Shown here: positions 1 to 11,692 of the stretch, in pieces
How positions within the stretch are numbered: position 1 is the first letter of the stretch
Layout: each line of letters opens with the position of its first letter
DNA from: Rotaria sordida
Taxonomy: Eukaryota; Rotifera; Eurotatoria; Philodinida; Philodinidae
Length of the DNA stretch: 64,000 nucleotides
Reading direction: 5' to 3'
Assembly: GCA_905250125.1 (NCBI GenBank)
Contig: CAJNOL010000207.1
Coordinates: 124,001-188,000, forward strand
Program-made: the position numbers and the translations under genes
The notes under the pieces: generated by a model
What the model was told of the DNA's origin: nothing
What the model saw: the letters and a program-made list of their open reading frames with translations, nothing else
Database searches by the model: none

Positions 1-102
1 TCTTTAATATCTTGAATTTGTGTCCGTAGTAATTCAAAATGTTTTATACATTTGAAAGTTACATTTCAATATAGAAGGCAAATTCTTTTAGATTTTTCTT
101 AC

Positions 103-230
103 GAGGAAAGTCCTCCAATTGATAAATCGCTTTTAAGTTGAGACTATGTGCATTATGTAGACTCAAATGAGCTATGAATACTCTGAAAAGAGTTCATGTT
201 CTTAGCTTATTGCTCTGGAGATGATTTCTC
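103..230. repeat. partial copy of foldback family II
   Basis: The stretch shares a long motif with 3972-4215, 24605-25035 and 46041-46258: a GGAAAGTCC-like end, a GAGACTATG core, then ATGTAGACTCAAATGAG and GAATACTCT. Only one arm was found here; the matching inverted arm seen in the other copies is missing or too decayed to see. Confidence 0.65.
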
Positions 231-267
231 ATACATATTTAAATATACTTATCATTTCACAATGTCG

Positions 268-321
268 AGTTCTCAATTACAATACAGTCAATTGATCTAT
301 AACGTTTTGTAATTGAGAACT
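268..321. repeat. short perfect inverted repeat (hairpin)
   Basis: AGTTCTCAATTACAA (268-282) is repeated as its exact reverse complement at 307-321, with a 24-nt loop. It lies just past the family II repeat fragment and may be a remnant of another small foldback. No function is claimed. Confidence 0.7.
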
Positions 322-1758
322 GTCATCTACTTTATTTTTCAGAATTCAATAGAATATATATTTCGACAATAGGGTTTTTTTAATTTCTGGAACATGAGAA
401 CCAGCTGTGGCTCCAGGAAGAGCTCAGCTCCTTTTCCTAAACTTTCCAAAAAAGTGTAGAGAAACTTTTTCAAGTTTTTTGACTTTTCAAGAGTCCTACG
501 TATTCTATATTGAACAAAGCATTCGTACTTTTGTGTTGAGAACTTGGCTACTTTGATTTAGAGAATCGAAAAATACACTGTACAAAATATTCTGACCACG
601 ATCTGCCTTAACACTAGCTCGAATAGAAATAAGTTACTGATTTTGGTTGAACAGCAGAATCCTAATATGATATAATAATGAAATTCGATTATGAGATGAC
701 GATGAATTAATAACGTTCGATTTTTTCATCTAGCGTGTTTTTTTATTATATGAAAAAGAGAAAAACACTCTATAGTCCTACGTTCACCAAACTGCATTTC
801 TAAACCCTGTATTCTTTTTTAACTAGTTAGACACGGCTGTCGGAATTGAGAGCTAGCTATAATTGTCAGAAATGAGAGTCATTTTCGAAAAGAAAACTCT
901 GTAGTTTAGGAAATTGTATATTGCGATATCACTCCTATGAACGATTATCAGTTCTTTCCAACAACTTTAACAAGATTTCGGGGACATTCAGTCTCTCTCC
1001 ACCGTCCCTCTGGAGTCGCCATTAATAAATTTTTTTGAAGAATGTTGTTATTTTGAAAGTATTGATTCATACAAGCAGGGGATTGATATGAGGGATTGTT
1101 AATAAGCAGGATGCATTCGACCGCATGTGTATCTCATGATTATGATATTAGAGCGTAGATGTATGGTTGTAAGCTCTAGAGACTGAAAACGAACTGAACT
1201 AATTTTCAAAAAGATAGTCCAATGTAGTCAAAGTTTAAATAAAAAATAATTCGTTGAACTATAATCGATTTTATGAAAATGTAATGAAACCACTGAGGAT
1301 AAAATGGTTTTTGATTGATTGTTTGACATTCTTAATTTACTTTTCATACACAACAGCCTTTTTTTCTCTTTATAAGAGTCACACTACTTGTGTTTATGAC
1401 GATAGATCACTTTTATGCGGCGTAATTCTTTTATTTTTCTTTCTCGATTGCGATGAATAACTGTCTGTAACCATGTGAAATTATGTATTAACACGAAAAG
1501 GAATTGGCAATACTTACACATCATTATTAAAAACTTGATTTTAATTCGGGAGTGTATTCAGCAGTATTAATTTATATTAATATCAACTCTAATCCTCTCT
1601 AATTAACGGCAAATTAAATAGAACAGTCAGAAAAACTCAGATGTATACGCTATAAGAATCGTTTGTTTTCTTTTTGTCAGTGAAAGAAAAAGAAACATTG
1701 AAAATTTTTTATTTCTTATATTTAATATGATTTTATTAGTTCGTGCATTCAAAACTTC

Positions 1759-2797
1759 TTATGTCAACTGTAATAAATATTTACCTTGTTCAAGATCTTG
1801 TTGTAATTGATGAGTTTTATCAGCATTTTCATTAAGTTTTCTTAATTGTTCACAACAATCATCTTCAAGTTGTTTTCGTTTAATATTAAAATCTTCAATA
1901 ATTTGTTTTAAATGATTTTGAAGTTGATAAGCTTCATTTTCAAGATCATGTTCATTTATTAAATCATTCTTTTTTAAATTTAATTCAAATTTTAAAAATT
2001 TATATTCATCATCAATATCAATTGAATTTTGTTTTATTGATGAATTTTCTTTTGTAGAATATTTTAAACTCATTAAAATTTTATTTGCTGCAATATATTT
2101 CATTATATTTAATTCATGTTTATTAAAATAATGTGGTTTATCAAGAATAATTCGATCAACTTGATCTATGATATATATATATATATATATTTTAATATAT
2201 TAACTATTTTTTTTAATTATTCTTACCATAATCAGCAAATTCAACAAGAATATAATCAAAATTTGCTTCATGACAATATTTACAAGCATATAAAGTACCA
2301 TATGAAGAAAAATATTCACGTAAATCTTTTAAAGAAAGTTCATCAACATTTATAGAATCAATAACAATCATTATATCACGTGATGAATCTATATGTTCAC
2401 GTGGATATTCAGCATTATATGGTATAGCACGTTTAACATATCTAAATTAATTAAGAAGAAAAAAGAAAAACAATTAAATTAAGAAATCTATACATATGAA
2501 AATATTTACAAATGTTGACCATCAAGTCGATGTGGTCGACTAGTCATACACCGATCAACACTTTTAGGATTAGTATAAGTAATAAAAACAATACCACCAC
2601 CATTTGGTGAAGTAAAACTATAATGATCTATAGTACCAAATTGTTCAAAATAAGTTCTAGAAAATATTCAATAATACTTTTATTGAATATGAAAATAATT
2701 ATTCTTACAATAAAGTATGAGGTTCAGTTTGATAACCAACACCACCAATACAAATCTCTAAATAATGTGAAGAAATATTACGATGATAAGATGACAT
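1759..2797 (-). CDS. two-RRM RNA-binding protein with C-terminal coiled coil
   Basis: Four exons: 2709-2797, 2510-2656, 2227-2441 and 1759-2165, which sum to 286 codons (285 aa). RRM1 spans about residues 13-90: an RNP2-like ICIGGV, then TYFEQFGTID, an RNP1-like GGIVFITY, and a RPHRLDG...VKRAIP exit typical of the first RRM of hnRNP A/B and Musashi proteins. A second, more diverged RRM follows (about 101-180; LREYFSSYGTL, YILVEFADYDQVDRI). In place of the usual glycine-rich tail, the last exon encodes a charged, leucine-spaced segment (about 205-280) that looks like a coiled coil. An RNA-processing role is inferred from the RRMs only. The end is not certain, because CAAG|GTAAAT near 1785 could also be a splice donor leading to a further exon. 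Confidence 0.8.
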
Positions 2798-3971
2798 GAT
2801 TATCTAAAACACTAGACGATTTACTATTGAATGGGAAATCTGAACTGAAAAAAAAAGTATATCAATGATAAATATAGATTTAAGAATGGCCGTATTGACT
2901 GACTAATCGGACATTAGTAGAGGCACCACATGTATATATTTCATCATGAGGAGATTGTTTTAATGATTGTATTATCTAACAGGAAAAGCAAAACTTAATA
3001 TTCAATCAATGATAAAGAAAAATCCACAAAGATAGAAATAAATAAATCTATGAGCTGTTCAGTTATATTATGACCAAAGGCTGTACAACGTCAAAAAACC
3101 GAGTATATAACTATATAATCATTGATATCGGATTATATTACAAGTGTAAATCGAGATTATAACCGTCGTTAGAAAATTAATGAAATATATGCACTATTTC
3201 AGGAGAAATGAAACATACTCATCTTTCATTTGACTTTGATTTTTTACAAGAGTTACTTTTTTGAATAAGTTTTTTTTTAGCATAGACATATGTAAAACAT
3301 GTTGGCTCTTTCAATTGACTATTAATTAAAAGGTAATTAGCGAATATCTTTCCTAACTATACGAGAAAAAGATCTGAAAACTTCAAGATAGACTGTATGA
3401 TAGAAACTGCATCTATGGTGAAGTTTTGAGCAAGATCTGACTCCAAAAAATGTTCTCTGTAAAACCAGTTTTTTAGAGATCCTATCAAGTTTTGGAACAA
3501 AAATTTTTGTCTTACTATTATCTAGAGATTCTGAAGAAGGATGTGTACATTTTGGAATTGATTTTGAACTATTCATAAGTCGATATTTTTAGAAAAATCT
3601 AGGCATGCTCAGAAAACAGTTTGGATAGAGATTTTGTAAGTTCAGAAGTTGTCTATAAAATGTGCTATTTAGTTTTTCAATGATACTACCTCAATTCTAA
3701 TTTTTTTAAAAACTAAAATGCATGAAATGAAAGTCGATGTCCTTTTTGTCTCACGTCGCTAACACTAGTTTTTTAATGACAACTTCTCTGAATAAAGGTC
3801 TCTGGCGTTTATTTTTCAGGATATCTAGAGTAATTTAATATATATGTAATATATGAATATTAACGCTAGGAAAATTTATTATCCTTTGGTACGTGTTTTT
3901 TTTTAATTTTGCAAAGTCACGTTACTAACAAATGATTTTGTCCGTCAACGGATAGAAATGGCACTCTACTA
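2798..3971. other. gene-free stretch
   Basis: No supported gene. The minus-strand frame at 3337-3576 has no recognisable domain, coiled coil or membrane segment, and no splice partner was found. Confidence 0.55.
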
Positions 3972-4215
3972 ACAAGGAAAGTTCCACTTTTGTGTCGAGA
4001 CTATGTACATCATGTAGATCCTAATGAGTTATGAATACTCTAAAAACGGTTCATTCGTTTAGCTTATTACTGTGAAGATACTACATTTTTACGGTATTTT
4101 TTTGGTCAATGCCATGGTAACGTGAGTTTTACAGAGTATTCATAGTTTATTAGAATCTATATGATGCACATACTCTCATCTCGAAAGCGATTCATCAGTT
4201 AGGGAACTTTTCTTC
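3972..4215. repeat. foldback element, family II
   Basis: The left arm (GGAAAGTTCC, GAGACTATGTACATCATGTAG, GAATACTCT) is inverted in the right arm (AGAGTATTCATAG, TATATGATGCACATA, TCTCGAAAGCGATT, AGGGAACTTT). The arms are about 90-100 nt each, imperfect, with a short unique centre. No coding capacity. Related copies lie at 103, 24605 and 46041, so this is a mobile or formerly mobile foldback (MITE-like) family. Confidence 0.75.
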
Positions 4216-6299
4216 AAAGCTTCAAATTTCATGCACTTAAATATGATATAGATCGAAATATTTAATTTCTCATATACATTCAGAATTGATTTGTAGCTTT
4301 CAGAAAAGTGACTATATAGATATAGAGTTTTTCCACAATTGATTAAAAGCTAAAAACTCTTATGTCTATCTTTGATGTGTCATTAACATTAATTTTGACC
4401 TTGAGCATTTACACAACAACAAAGATATTGATACAGAAACTAGCGATGATTATTTTGTATCTTCTAATATTGAAGAAAAAGATTTCATTTTCAGGAAAAT
4501 GACTAAATCGACAGAATGAATATCGCGCTAAGTTTTATATACATCGTATCGTATATTTCATGTTTTACTAAATTTGAAATATTAGTAATTAGTCAGTTTG
4601 AATAAGTTGACTAATTTCAATATTGTTGAAGAATTGATTCAGTCATAAGAAGTATTTGACGATTGATATTGATAATTTCTAGTAAAACAACGAAATTTTA
4701 CAGTATAAAATCTTTTATTACTTAATATGCCATTGAGATAATATGATAAGTGATTCTATTCATTAAGTTTTCAATATTATTTACTAGAATGAGTCAGATA
4801 GTAACAGTAATTATTCTGTAAACTTTATATATCTATTATTGAAACCAAAATTTATTGCTGTGTACCAGAAAGAAAGCCGAATCTTGTCTGACATAACCAG
4901 CTGAGGAATATAAATCAAACTTGTTCGCTCTACAATTCAACATAGAGTGTTTCATAATATACTGTTAGTTTTATAAATAAATCATTTTATTGAATTACGA
5001 ACGAGATTATCTCTACATGTTGTAAGATTCATAAGGTATTCACATGTTTGGATTGCTCAAAATCTCATCCCCTTATCTTGCATTTTACGTGAGTTATTCA
5101 AAAAACATTCAGATACCTTGAATTCAGGCGTCGATAATAGTTTCTTGTCGTCTATATTGTGAGAAGTAATCTATTTCAGATATTGGCGGACCGACACACT
5201 ATACCTGCACTCACCTTCAGAATTGATATAGTGCTGAATATCAAGCCCAATTGTAGAGATGTGCCAAAGTAAAACATGCATTCGTCATTTAGCTGCTCTA
5301 TTTAGATGAGATTACGAATCTTAATTCGCGCATAGGTAATTGCAAGTGTTGCCAAGAACCAAACTGTTATTAATGTTAAAGCTTCATATGTAGGATCAAC
5401 TTGCAGGAAGGTGAACTTCGCCAAGCAATGATTGCGATGAAACTCAGAAGCATAGAGTCAAATAATGTACCTATTATATTCATAGATGTTGATACAGTTG
5501 TCCAACGAGCACCCAACTATCAAGCGAGCGAATAGGTTCCTGTATCGACAATGTTCGCATAATACTAAGCTATTGCACTATAGAGCAGTAAAGAAAATGT
5601 ACCCAAATGATGGTAAACAGTCAAATAAAATGGTCCAATTGAAAGTATTGAGCGACAAGAGTAGACGGAACAACTTTCGAGTCATTTGTGAAGCAGACTT
5701 TGACGTCGATGAATTGACGACAGAAACCATCGGTATATTCTCATCGGGGATAATATCCATTTTCGATAGATTTCTCTGGCATAGTTTCTAAAATTTAGGG
5801 CTACCTCTAGGAAAATGTTTACTGTAAAATTCAATCTTTTGCTTGAAGCTTGTATAAAAAAAAGAAATCCGTGAGGTATTGTAATTTCGAAAAAAATGAA
5901 TGGTTGTGTGTACTTGGAGTGACAACCGCTCTTTATCATATTACAAAAATAAAGAGTGTGGATAGTACCGAAAAGAAGATTCTCATGCACACTTACACCT
6001 CGTACTATTGAAATTTAGCCAAGAAAGAAGCCGAATAGAAGAATGCTAATGACGCATGGTGGGTGAGACCGATGATAAATGATAGTAAACAATATACACA
6101 CTGATCCTCACTCATACCCACATGTCCACCCTCATTATGGTATCATGTGATATCATCAAATATATTGACTTGTTTGAAATAATTCTAAACAAAAGTGCTA
6201 TGTTTTTTTTTGTTTTTCTTTCTTTAGTAATCTTGTAGATATATATGATCTTTAAAGTTATTCTTTTTCTATTATTCGATGACGAATAATGACATTTAG
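4216..6299. other. gene-free stretch
   Basis: No supported gene. A plus-strand frame at 5486-5791 (101 aa) overlaps minus-strand frames of similar length and shows no domain, so I do not call it. The stretch is AT-rich with no clear repeat structure. Confidence 0.5.
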
Positions 6300-7126
6300 A
6301 TGTATTCTAGTAAAAAATCAAAAATGATGATCGGCAATGATAATAGTCTTCAATCAGGTATGTTTCTAAACAAATAAGATAATCTATATTGAGTTGATCA
6401 ATCTCCTCTCTTTTATCTAGATGCAAGAACAGAACGAGACCAAGGAAAAAAGATTCAATTCAGCAATATTTTCGTTGCTAATGTATTACAATATTTTTTG
6501 TCTTTTAATTTTCATAATTATCTTCTTTTTGCAAGACTGTTGCCGATACAATTTGTACCTGTCCTGATCCACAAGTAATACTCAAAGTTTGCTTTTTTTT
6601 CTTGTATAAATTTCCTTTAATAGATGGTACTTGATTCTATGGGTGCTATTGTCTTAACGAATGATGACAATGCTATTTTACGTGAAATATATCACACTAA
6701 TCGAGTTTTTTAAATGATTTAGATTTAAGTTCAACATCCTGCTTGTGAATCAGTGATTGAAATAAGTTTAACACAAGATGAAGAACTCAGTAATGGTACA
6801 TTATTCGTTCAAACTGAATATTATCTCCCACAAGATACTAATTGATTTTAAAAATCGTGATGAAATGTTAGATGTAGTTAAAAGTTGTATTAAAACAAAA
6901 TATTTATCAAGATGGATTATTTAAAGATTATTTTGTTTTTTTATGACTAAATAAAATTAGGAGTGATTTGGCTTGGCGAACATTAGTTGATGCTATACAA
7001 ACTATAATGATCGATGAATTGTTCTTTTCATTGTTTATTTAGACGAATTGAAAATTCACGAATTGTTTTGCTTGATTGTTCACTCGAATATAAAAAAAAA
7101 ATGAAAGTCAAACATCACTCGACTTT
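6300..7126 (+). pseudogene. CCT3: decayed CCT3 (TRiC/CCT chaperonin gamma subunit) pseudogene
   Basis: Collinear fragments of the CCT gamma subunit run on the plus strand. They are an N-terminal stretch with GKKIQFSNI (near 6445), VADTICTCPDPQ (near 6540), LDSMGAIVLTNDDNAILREI (near 6630-6690), VQHPACESVIEIS..TQDEE (near 6730-6790), then EMLDVV..IKTKYLSRW (near 6865) and a stretch matching the family's conserved ENPRIVLLDSSLEYKK (7040-7100). Old intron positions are still visible: a GT donor at 6357 and AG acceptors near 6420, 6622 and 6722. The nucleotide-binding GDGTT motif has become SNGTL, in-frame stops and frame changes separate the blocks, and most of the equatorial and apical domains are missing. 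It cannot encode a working chaperonin. The retained introns argue for a duplicated and decayed gene, not a processed retrocopy. Confidence 0.85.
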
Positions 7127-8893
7127 AGTAGTAATCTGATTTTACATATGCATAAATGATTTTTATATTGTGAGCCGTTAGAAAATAGATTTACTCTTTC
7201 TCTTGGTAGAAGAATTACAATGTTCTATCGTATGTTTTTCTCTGTTCCAATAAAATAAGAACAAAAACGGTACATTGTCTCACTGAGGTATGCATCAGCT
7301 TCATTTACCCGGGTATCAGTCCATCTGATGAACTGTTTTTCAGTTATTGACTGAGTCTAGTGCAATCCTGACATGAATGATAATTATTTATCATAGAACA
7401 AAGATCAATAGAGATTTGGTAACAGGACACTGAATGTGTATCTAGTTCAGGTGGATACCCAATCAATCAGCCAGAAGTGGTCAACCGGTGTATACCTAGG
7501 TTCACTGTAATTTTGAAGATAATTGAGAAGATCATAGATGCCGCAAAAAATAATTCCAAAAAAACACATTGGCGAGATTTAGAATTACCAAAAATTCACT
7601 TAACTTTTGACGATTTGTGTGTAACTTTGATATTGATTAAAGAGATTTGCATTAATTGCATTCATGCGTACAAACATGAAAATACATATTCATAACATTT
7701 AGCAGAGTGTTTAAATACACATGCTAAATTCATACTTTTCTGCGACAGTACGTGAAACTCCACAAGAACCTTGCCAAACTGTGGACGAAAGTCTTATTGG
7801 CGAATGAATAGGATGTGGGTGTAGACGCAGAGGATAGACACACCTATACCCTACCCGTTTTTTCTTCATTCGAGAATCAATCCTCATTGATCGATTTCTC
7901 GAACGGATTCGAAAAGAAAACAGGTTCTCGTGCTCGATGCGTCATGCATAGTTTGTACGAACTTGCTCTCAAACGGCAAAATTCAATAGAGAAATAAATG
8001 ATCTATGAAACCATATCATGAAAAAGAAATTTTTGTTGTTTAGATGGAATTCGATCAGCAAACGGTATCACTTTGATTTTTTTTCGAAAAGAAAACAAAG
8101 AGTAACAGAACTTGCAGACATTTACCTTAGCAAGGAACTCTCTGCGCGCTCTTCTTTGCTTTTAAGATTAAACAAAAGGCTTTTCTTTTGAAATGAAAGC
8201 CAAAATGAAGAAAACATTCATGGTGGAATGAAGATCTCTAAGGCCCAATCAAAGTTCCGATCTCCGTCAAGAAAATTTTGTGCAACCTAATTGGAAGTGA
8301 GTGTTGAAGTTATATAGCGAAAACTTTGGGCCCCCTCCTTCTCCTACAGACCGCGACAGACAGACAGACAGACAGACAGACAGAATAATTTTTATCATAC
8401 CGAATAGTATTGACCTCTGTGAACACTATTGATAGATCAGTTAGAATACAGTATTCTAGTATTGACTGGAAAAATACTGCATCTCACCTGATACGATTGC
8501 AATAGCAATCAGAATGATTTTAAGAGCAAAGAACATTTCCATTTTTTTCTACTATATCGCATGCTCAAAGAACTCCGAATGCTCTCCACATATAGTAGTA
8601 ATTTTATCATATCCTAACCTTTTTCTTTCTTTCTTTCTGATGGTTAAAGGCATCTACGTTATTTTACATGTCATAGTGCTAGTCTCTTTCAATGTAATTC
8701 TCCCAGATATAGTATAGAACGCGTACTGTCTTCCACTTTTCTGCCATGAATAACGAATATTCTCATCACTATGTAAGCAAAGCATCATTTAGACATCAGC
8801 CAGTAAGATCTACGGTGAAATTAACTTGTATATGATATCTTATTTGTTTTCGGACGAAAGCAAAGCAACAAGGACAAGCAATTATTGTTAAGT
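7127..8893. other. gene-free stretch after the CCT3 pseudogene
   Basis: No supported gene. Frames at 7477-7695, 7815-7997 and 8514-8717 are short, have no domain and lack splice partners. The stretch holds a GACA microsatellite at 8355-8384. Confidence 0.5.
8355..8384. repeat. (GACA)n microsatellite
   Basis: Seven to eight uninterrupted GACA units. Confidence 0.95.
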
Positions 8894-11665
8894 TTAGTTA
8901 ATGAGATTGTCCTGTTTCTTTCGATAGTCTTTACATCGAAGATAAGTTTCGAGGATACCATAACAAATCATACTCACTGTCAGATAGACGAGAAGAAGAA
9001 TGAGTGTGAGATAGATTGTTATGTAGCTAGCATACTATAAGAAATACGAAGCAAATTTAATGAAAAAATAGAGAGGTAAAGAGCCTTACGCTGAGTGAAA
9101 TAAGAGAGCCGACAGATTTCCAAAGACGATATTTCGCCACAACACTTGGATCACTTTCAGAATAGAGAACCGTGTAAGTGGCTGAAATACATACATCATC
9201 AATAAATCAAAATGAAACGAAATATACCGATGACTTGGGACTGCCAGACAGCATCTGCTGCGCCCCAACAACCGGCGATAACAAAAAGAATGATCATTTG
9301 ACTATCATCTGGTTGCCAGAGAAACATCAGAACAATCATTGCATAATTGAGTGCGGCTGCTATGATGAAACATCCTTTTCGGCCTACACATTTGACAAGG
9401 TGACCAAAGAGATAACTGCCTATTACATCACATATCCCGTGGCACATCATGACTAAACCAACATAGCTAATGAATAATAAAGTCTATATGAAAGATTATT
9501 AGATCAAATTATACCGAATACCGATGAGACAATTGACAAATCCCTGTAATCGAGATCAATATAATTAACGTAAAATGAAAATGCATTTGTTTCTATGTAT
9601 TCTTACTCGAGTAAATTGTGCTGTAAAAAAAGAGTTCTCGATGAGAGTCCACATTGTAAGTGGAATCAGAAAAAATTGATCTACGCTTTTCCATCGAGTG
9701 AAGGATTGAAGCACTTCAATACACTTTTTCAATGATTGTTGAACGGGCTCTACTTTAATGAAGTCATCTTTCTCAACGATCAAAATAAAAAGTCACTAAC
9801 GTTTTTGGTTGAGTCGAATTTGATCAAGCATAAACACCAAAAGTATAATGGAGAGGATGCCCAAACCAGAGAATATTCCACATAGAATATAACGCTTTAA
9901 TACACGGCATGCAAATGATTTACCTGAAAGAAAAACAAATTATCTCACCGTTTTCTCGCTAACATTGCTCGTCATGTTCACAGTTACGGCTGCTTGTGGA
10001 TCGAAATAGACACCACAGTTGAGTTTTTGTGGATAGTTCGATTGATTTAGTACAAAGTATGAAATTAAATTGCCCCAAATGGCACTGGTACCAACACAAG
10101 CAAAGAATATACCAAAAAATAGACTAACAACCACGTCAGTCATTTGATGCTTTGCTTGCGCGTATAGACGAGCAATTTGACTAAGATAGGTTGCTTGAGC
10201 TGTCCATAATGGAGCAGCAGCAAGGCCGACAAAAGCTGCACCTAGAGAAGCGAGATAGTCTTCATAAATTTCTTATAGATTAGTGGCGTAACTAGATGGG
10301 GACTAGGGGAATTCAGCCCTACCTCCACCTCTCTACAAGACTTCCAGTCGTTTCTACTAATGACTAACGAGGGAACCTATTCAACTGTCCAATCGCTTTT
10401 GAGTTCGAACTCAGTTTGAAAGATAGACCCCAGTGAGGTATGAAAAGGCCCAAAAGGATAAGTGCCCATAGGCCTTCCGTCCAGAGTTATAGGCATTTTA
10501 CTAGATTTTTAGCCTATGGCACAGTATATACCAAAAAATCGAATGACAATATTTCGAGCTGAGATTTCGTCCAACGATAGGTCTATGTACCAATAGAATG
10601 CCCTGAAAATTTCAGCTCAAAAGAATGTTTCAATCTCGGGATATTAAACTCCCAAAAATCACGCATATCCCGCGAATGATGCTAGAATTTTTTGGCTTTT
10701 GGGTGTTCAATATCTCGAGACTGGAACATTCTTTTGAGCTGAAATTTTCAGGGCATTCTATTGGTACATAGACCTATCTTTGGACATAATCTCAGCTCGA
10801 AATATTGTCATTCGATTTTTTGGTATATACTGTGCCATAGGCTAAAAATCTAGTAAAATGCCTATAACTCTGGACGGAAGGCCTATGGGCACTTATCCTT
10901 TTGGGCCTTTTCATACCTCACTGGGGTCTATCTTTCAAACTGAGTTCGAACTCAAAAGCGATTGGACAGTTGAATAGGTTCCCTCGTAAGTCCTCCTTCG
11001 AAAAGAGTTTGAGTCTCCTTTAAAAACGTTAAAAGAAGATTCTCCATCTTTCTACGGACATGGTCAGACGGACAAAGCCCTCTCCCCTCTACGACATTTT
11101 TCTTGTGCCCCACTTGTGCAGATATTTGTTTAAAAAAAGACTTACTAATGTACATAAGTGAAGGTAAAGGACGAATATTAGCGACAATAAATAGAATATA
11201 GCCAACTTCGGCGAGAACAATACTCCATTTCAATCCAAAAATGTCCATAGAGATACTGGTAAGAAAGATCGAGCTAAACTAGAAAAAGAGAAAAATTTTG
11301 TTCTCACTATTGTAGTCCCTACTCACAATCACTAAGACATTTGTGACAATGAGCGCATTGATCCCAACATTGTTTTTGGTGTTTAAGGTTGACTGAAGAG
11401 TGGATATACCGGCATAGGCCGTGAATAATAATGCAAAAGCCAATGAAAGAATCAATAGATTTTTGTAAATTTTATTAATGGAAAATCGGAATGACTGATC
11501 ATCAGAATTGTTGTTAAGAGGTAGAACAATGTCTGATAACGAAGTATGATTGTCGACGATCATATTGCCAACTTTGGCACCAACTGCTATTTGGTCTTCG
11601 GCCGATGAACTAACGAACGACAATTTTCTTGGAATGGTATCAACATCATCAATAATATGAGCCAT
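8894..11665 (-). CDS. UNC93A-like major facilitator superfamily membrane protein
   Basis: Nine exons: 11327-11665, 11146-11278, 9949-10241, 9801-9894, 9607-9752, 9515-9543, 9228-9466, 9090-9181 and 8894-9034, which sum to 502 codons (501 aa, as expected for UNC93). An in-frame ATG at 11692 would add nine residues. Family marks are FTAYAGISTLQSTLN in TM1, GLAAAPLWTAQATYL, FFGIFFACVGTSAIWGNLIS, AGCWGAADAVWQSQ, and VAKYRLWKSVGSLIS near the C-terminus. About 11-12 hydrophobic helices follow a polar N-terminus of about 60 residues. UNC93A proteins lie in membranes and are poorly understood; substrate and role cannot be told here. Introns 3, 4 and 6 use acceptors (AAAG or TTAG) that lie past in-frame stops, so naive translation looks broken, but the spliced frame is open. 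The second intron (904 nt) holds a 620-bp foldback. Confidence 0.9.
10367..10987. repeat. 620-bp foldback element, family I, in UNC93A intron
   Basis: Two arms of about 290 nt are near-perfect reverse complements around an axis near 10677. Each arm carries AACCTATTCAACTGTCCAATC, TTCGAACTCAGTTTGAAAGA, GGCCTTCCGTCCAGAGTTAT and TGGTACATAGACCTAT in the appropriate orientation, and the outer ends are GAGGGAACC. It fills most of the 904-nt second intron of the UNC93A-like gene. No open frame of note. A related foldback lies in the DDX28 intron at 33953-34431, and a lone end fragment lies at 12585-12635. Confidence 0.9.
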
Positions 11666-11692
11666 TTTTCGTTTTTTTTTGTAGATTGACAC

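Larger units (their letters stand above)
1..1758. other. gene-free AT-rich stretch
   Basis: No supported gene. The only long reading frame (1254-1460) has no recognisable domain, and no exon continuation was seen. The stretch holds a partial copy of a dispersed foldback repeat (103-230) and a small perfect hairpin (268-321), both listed separately. A minus-strand AATAAA near 1710 could serve the RRM gene that ends at 1759. Confidence 0.6.

Noticed and set aside
5486..5791. 101-codon plus-strand frame starting MLIQLSNEHP
   Set aside because: No domain, no splice partner, and antisense frames of equal length overlap it.
9780..9960. Apparent in-frame stops (TAA, TAG-TGA) in the UNC93A-like gene, suggesting a pseudogene
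   Set aside because: Using acceptors TTAAAG at 9895 and ATTAAAG at 9753 gives introns of 54 and 48 nt, removes the stops and keeps frame and family similarity.
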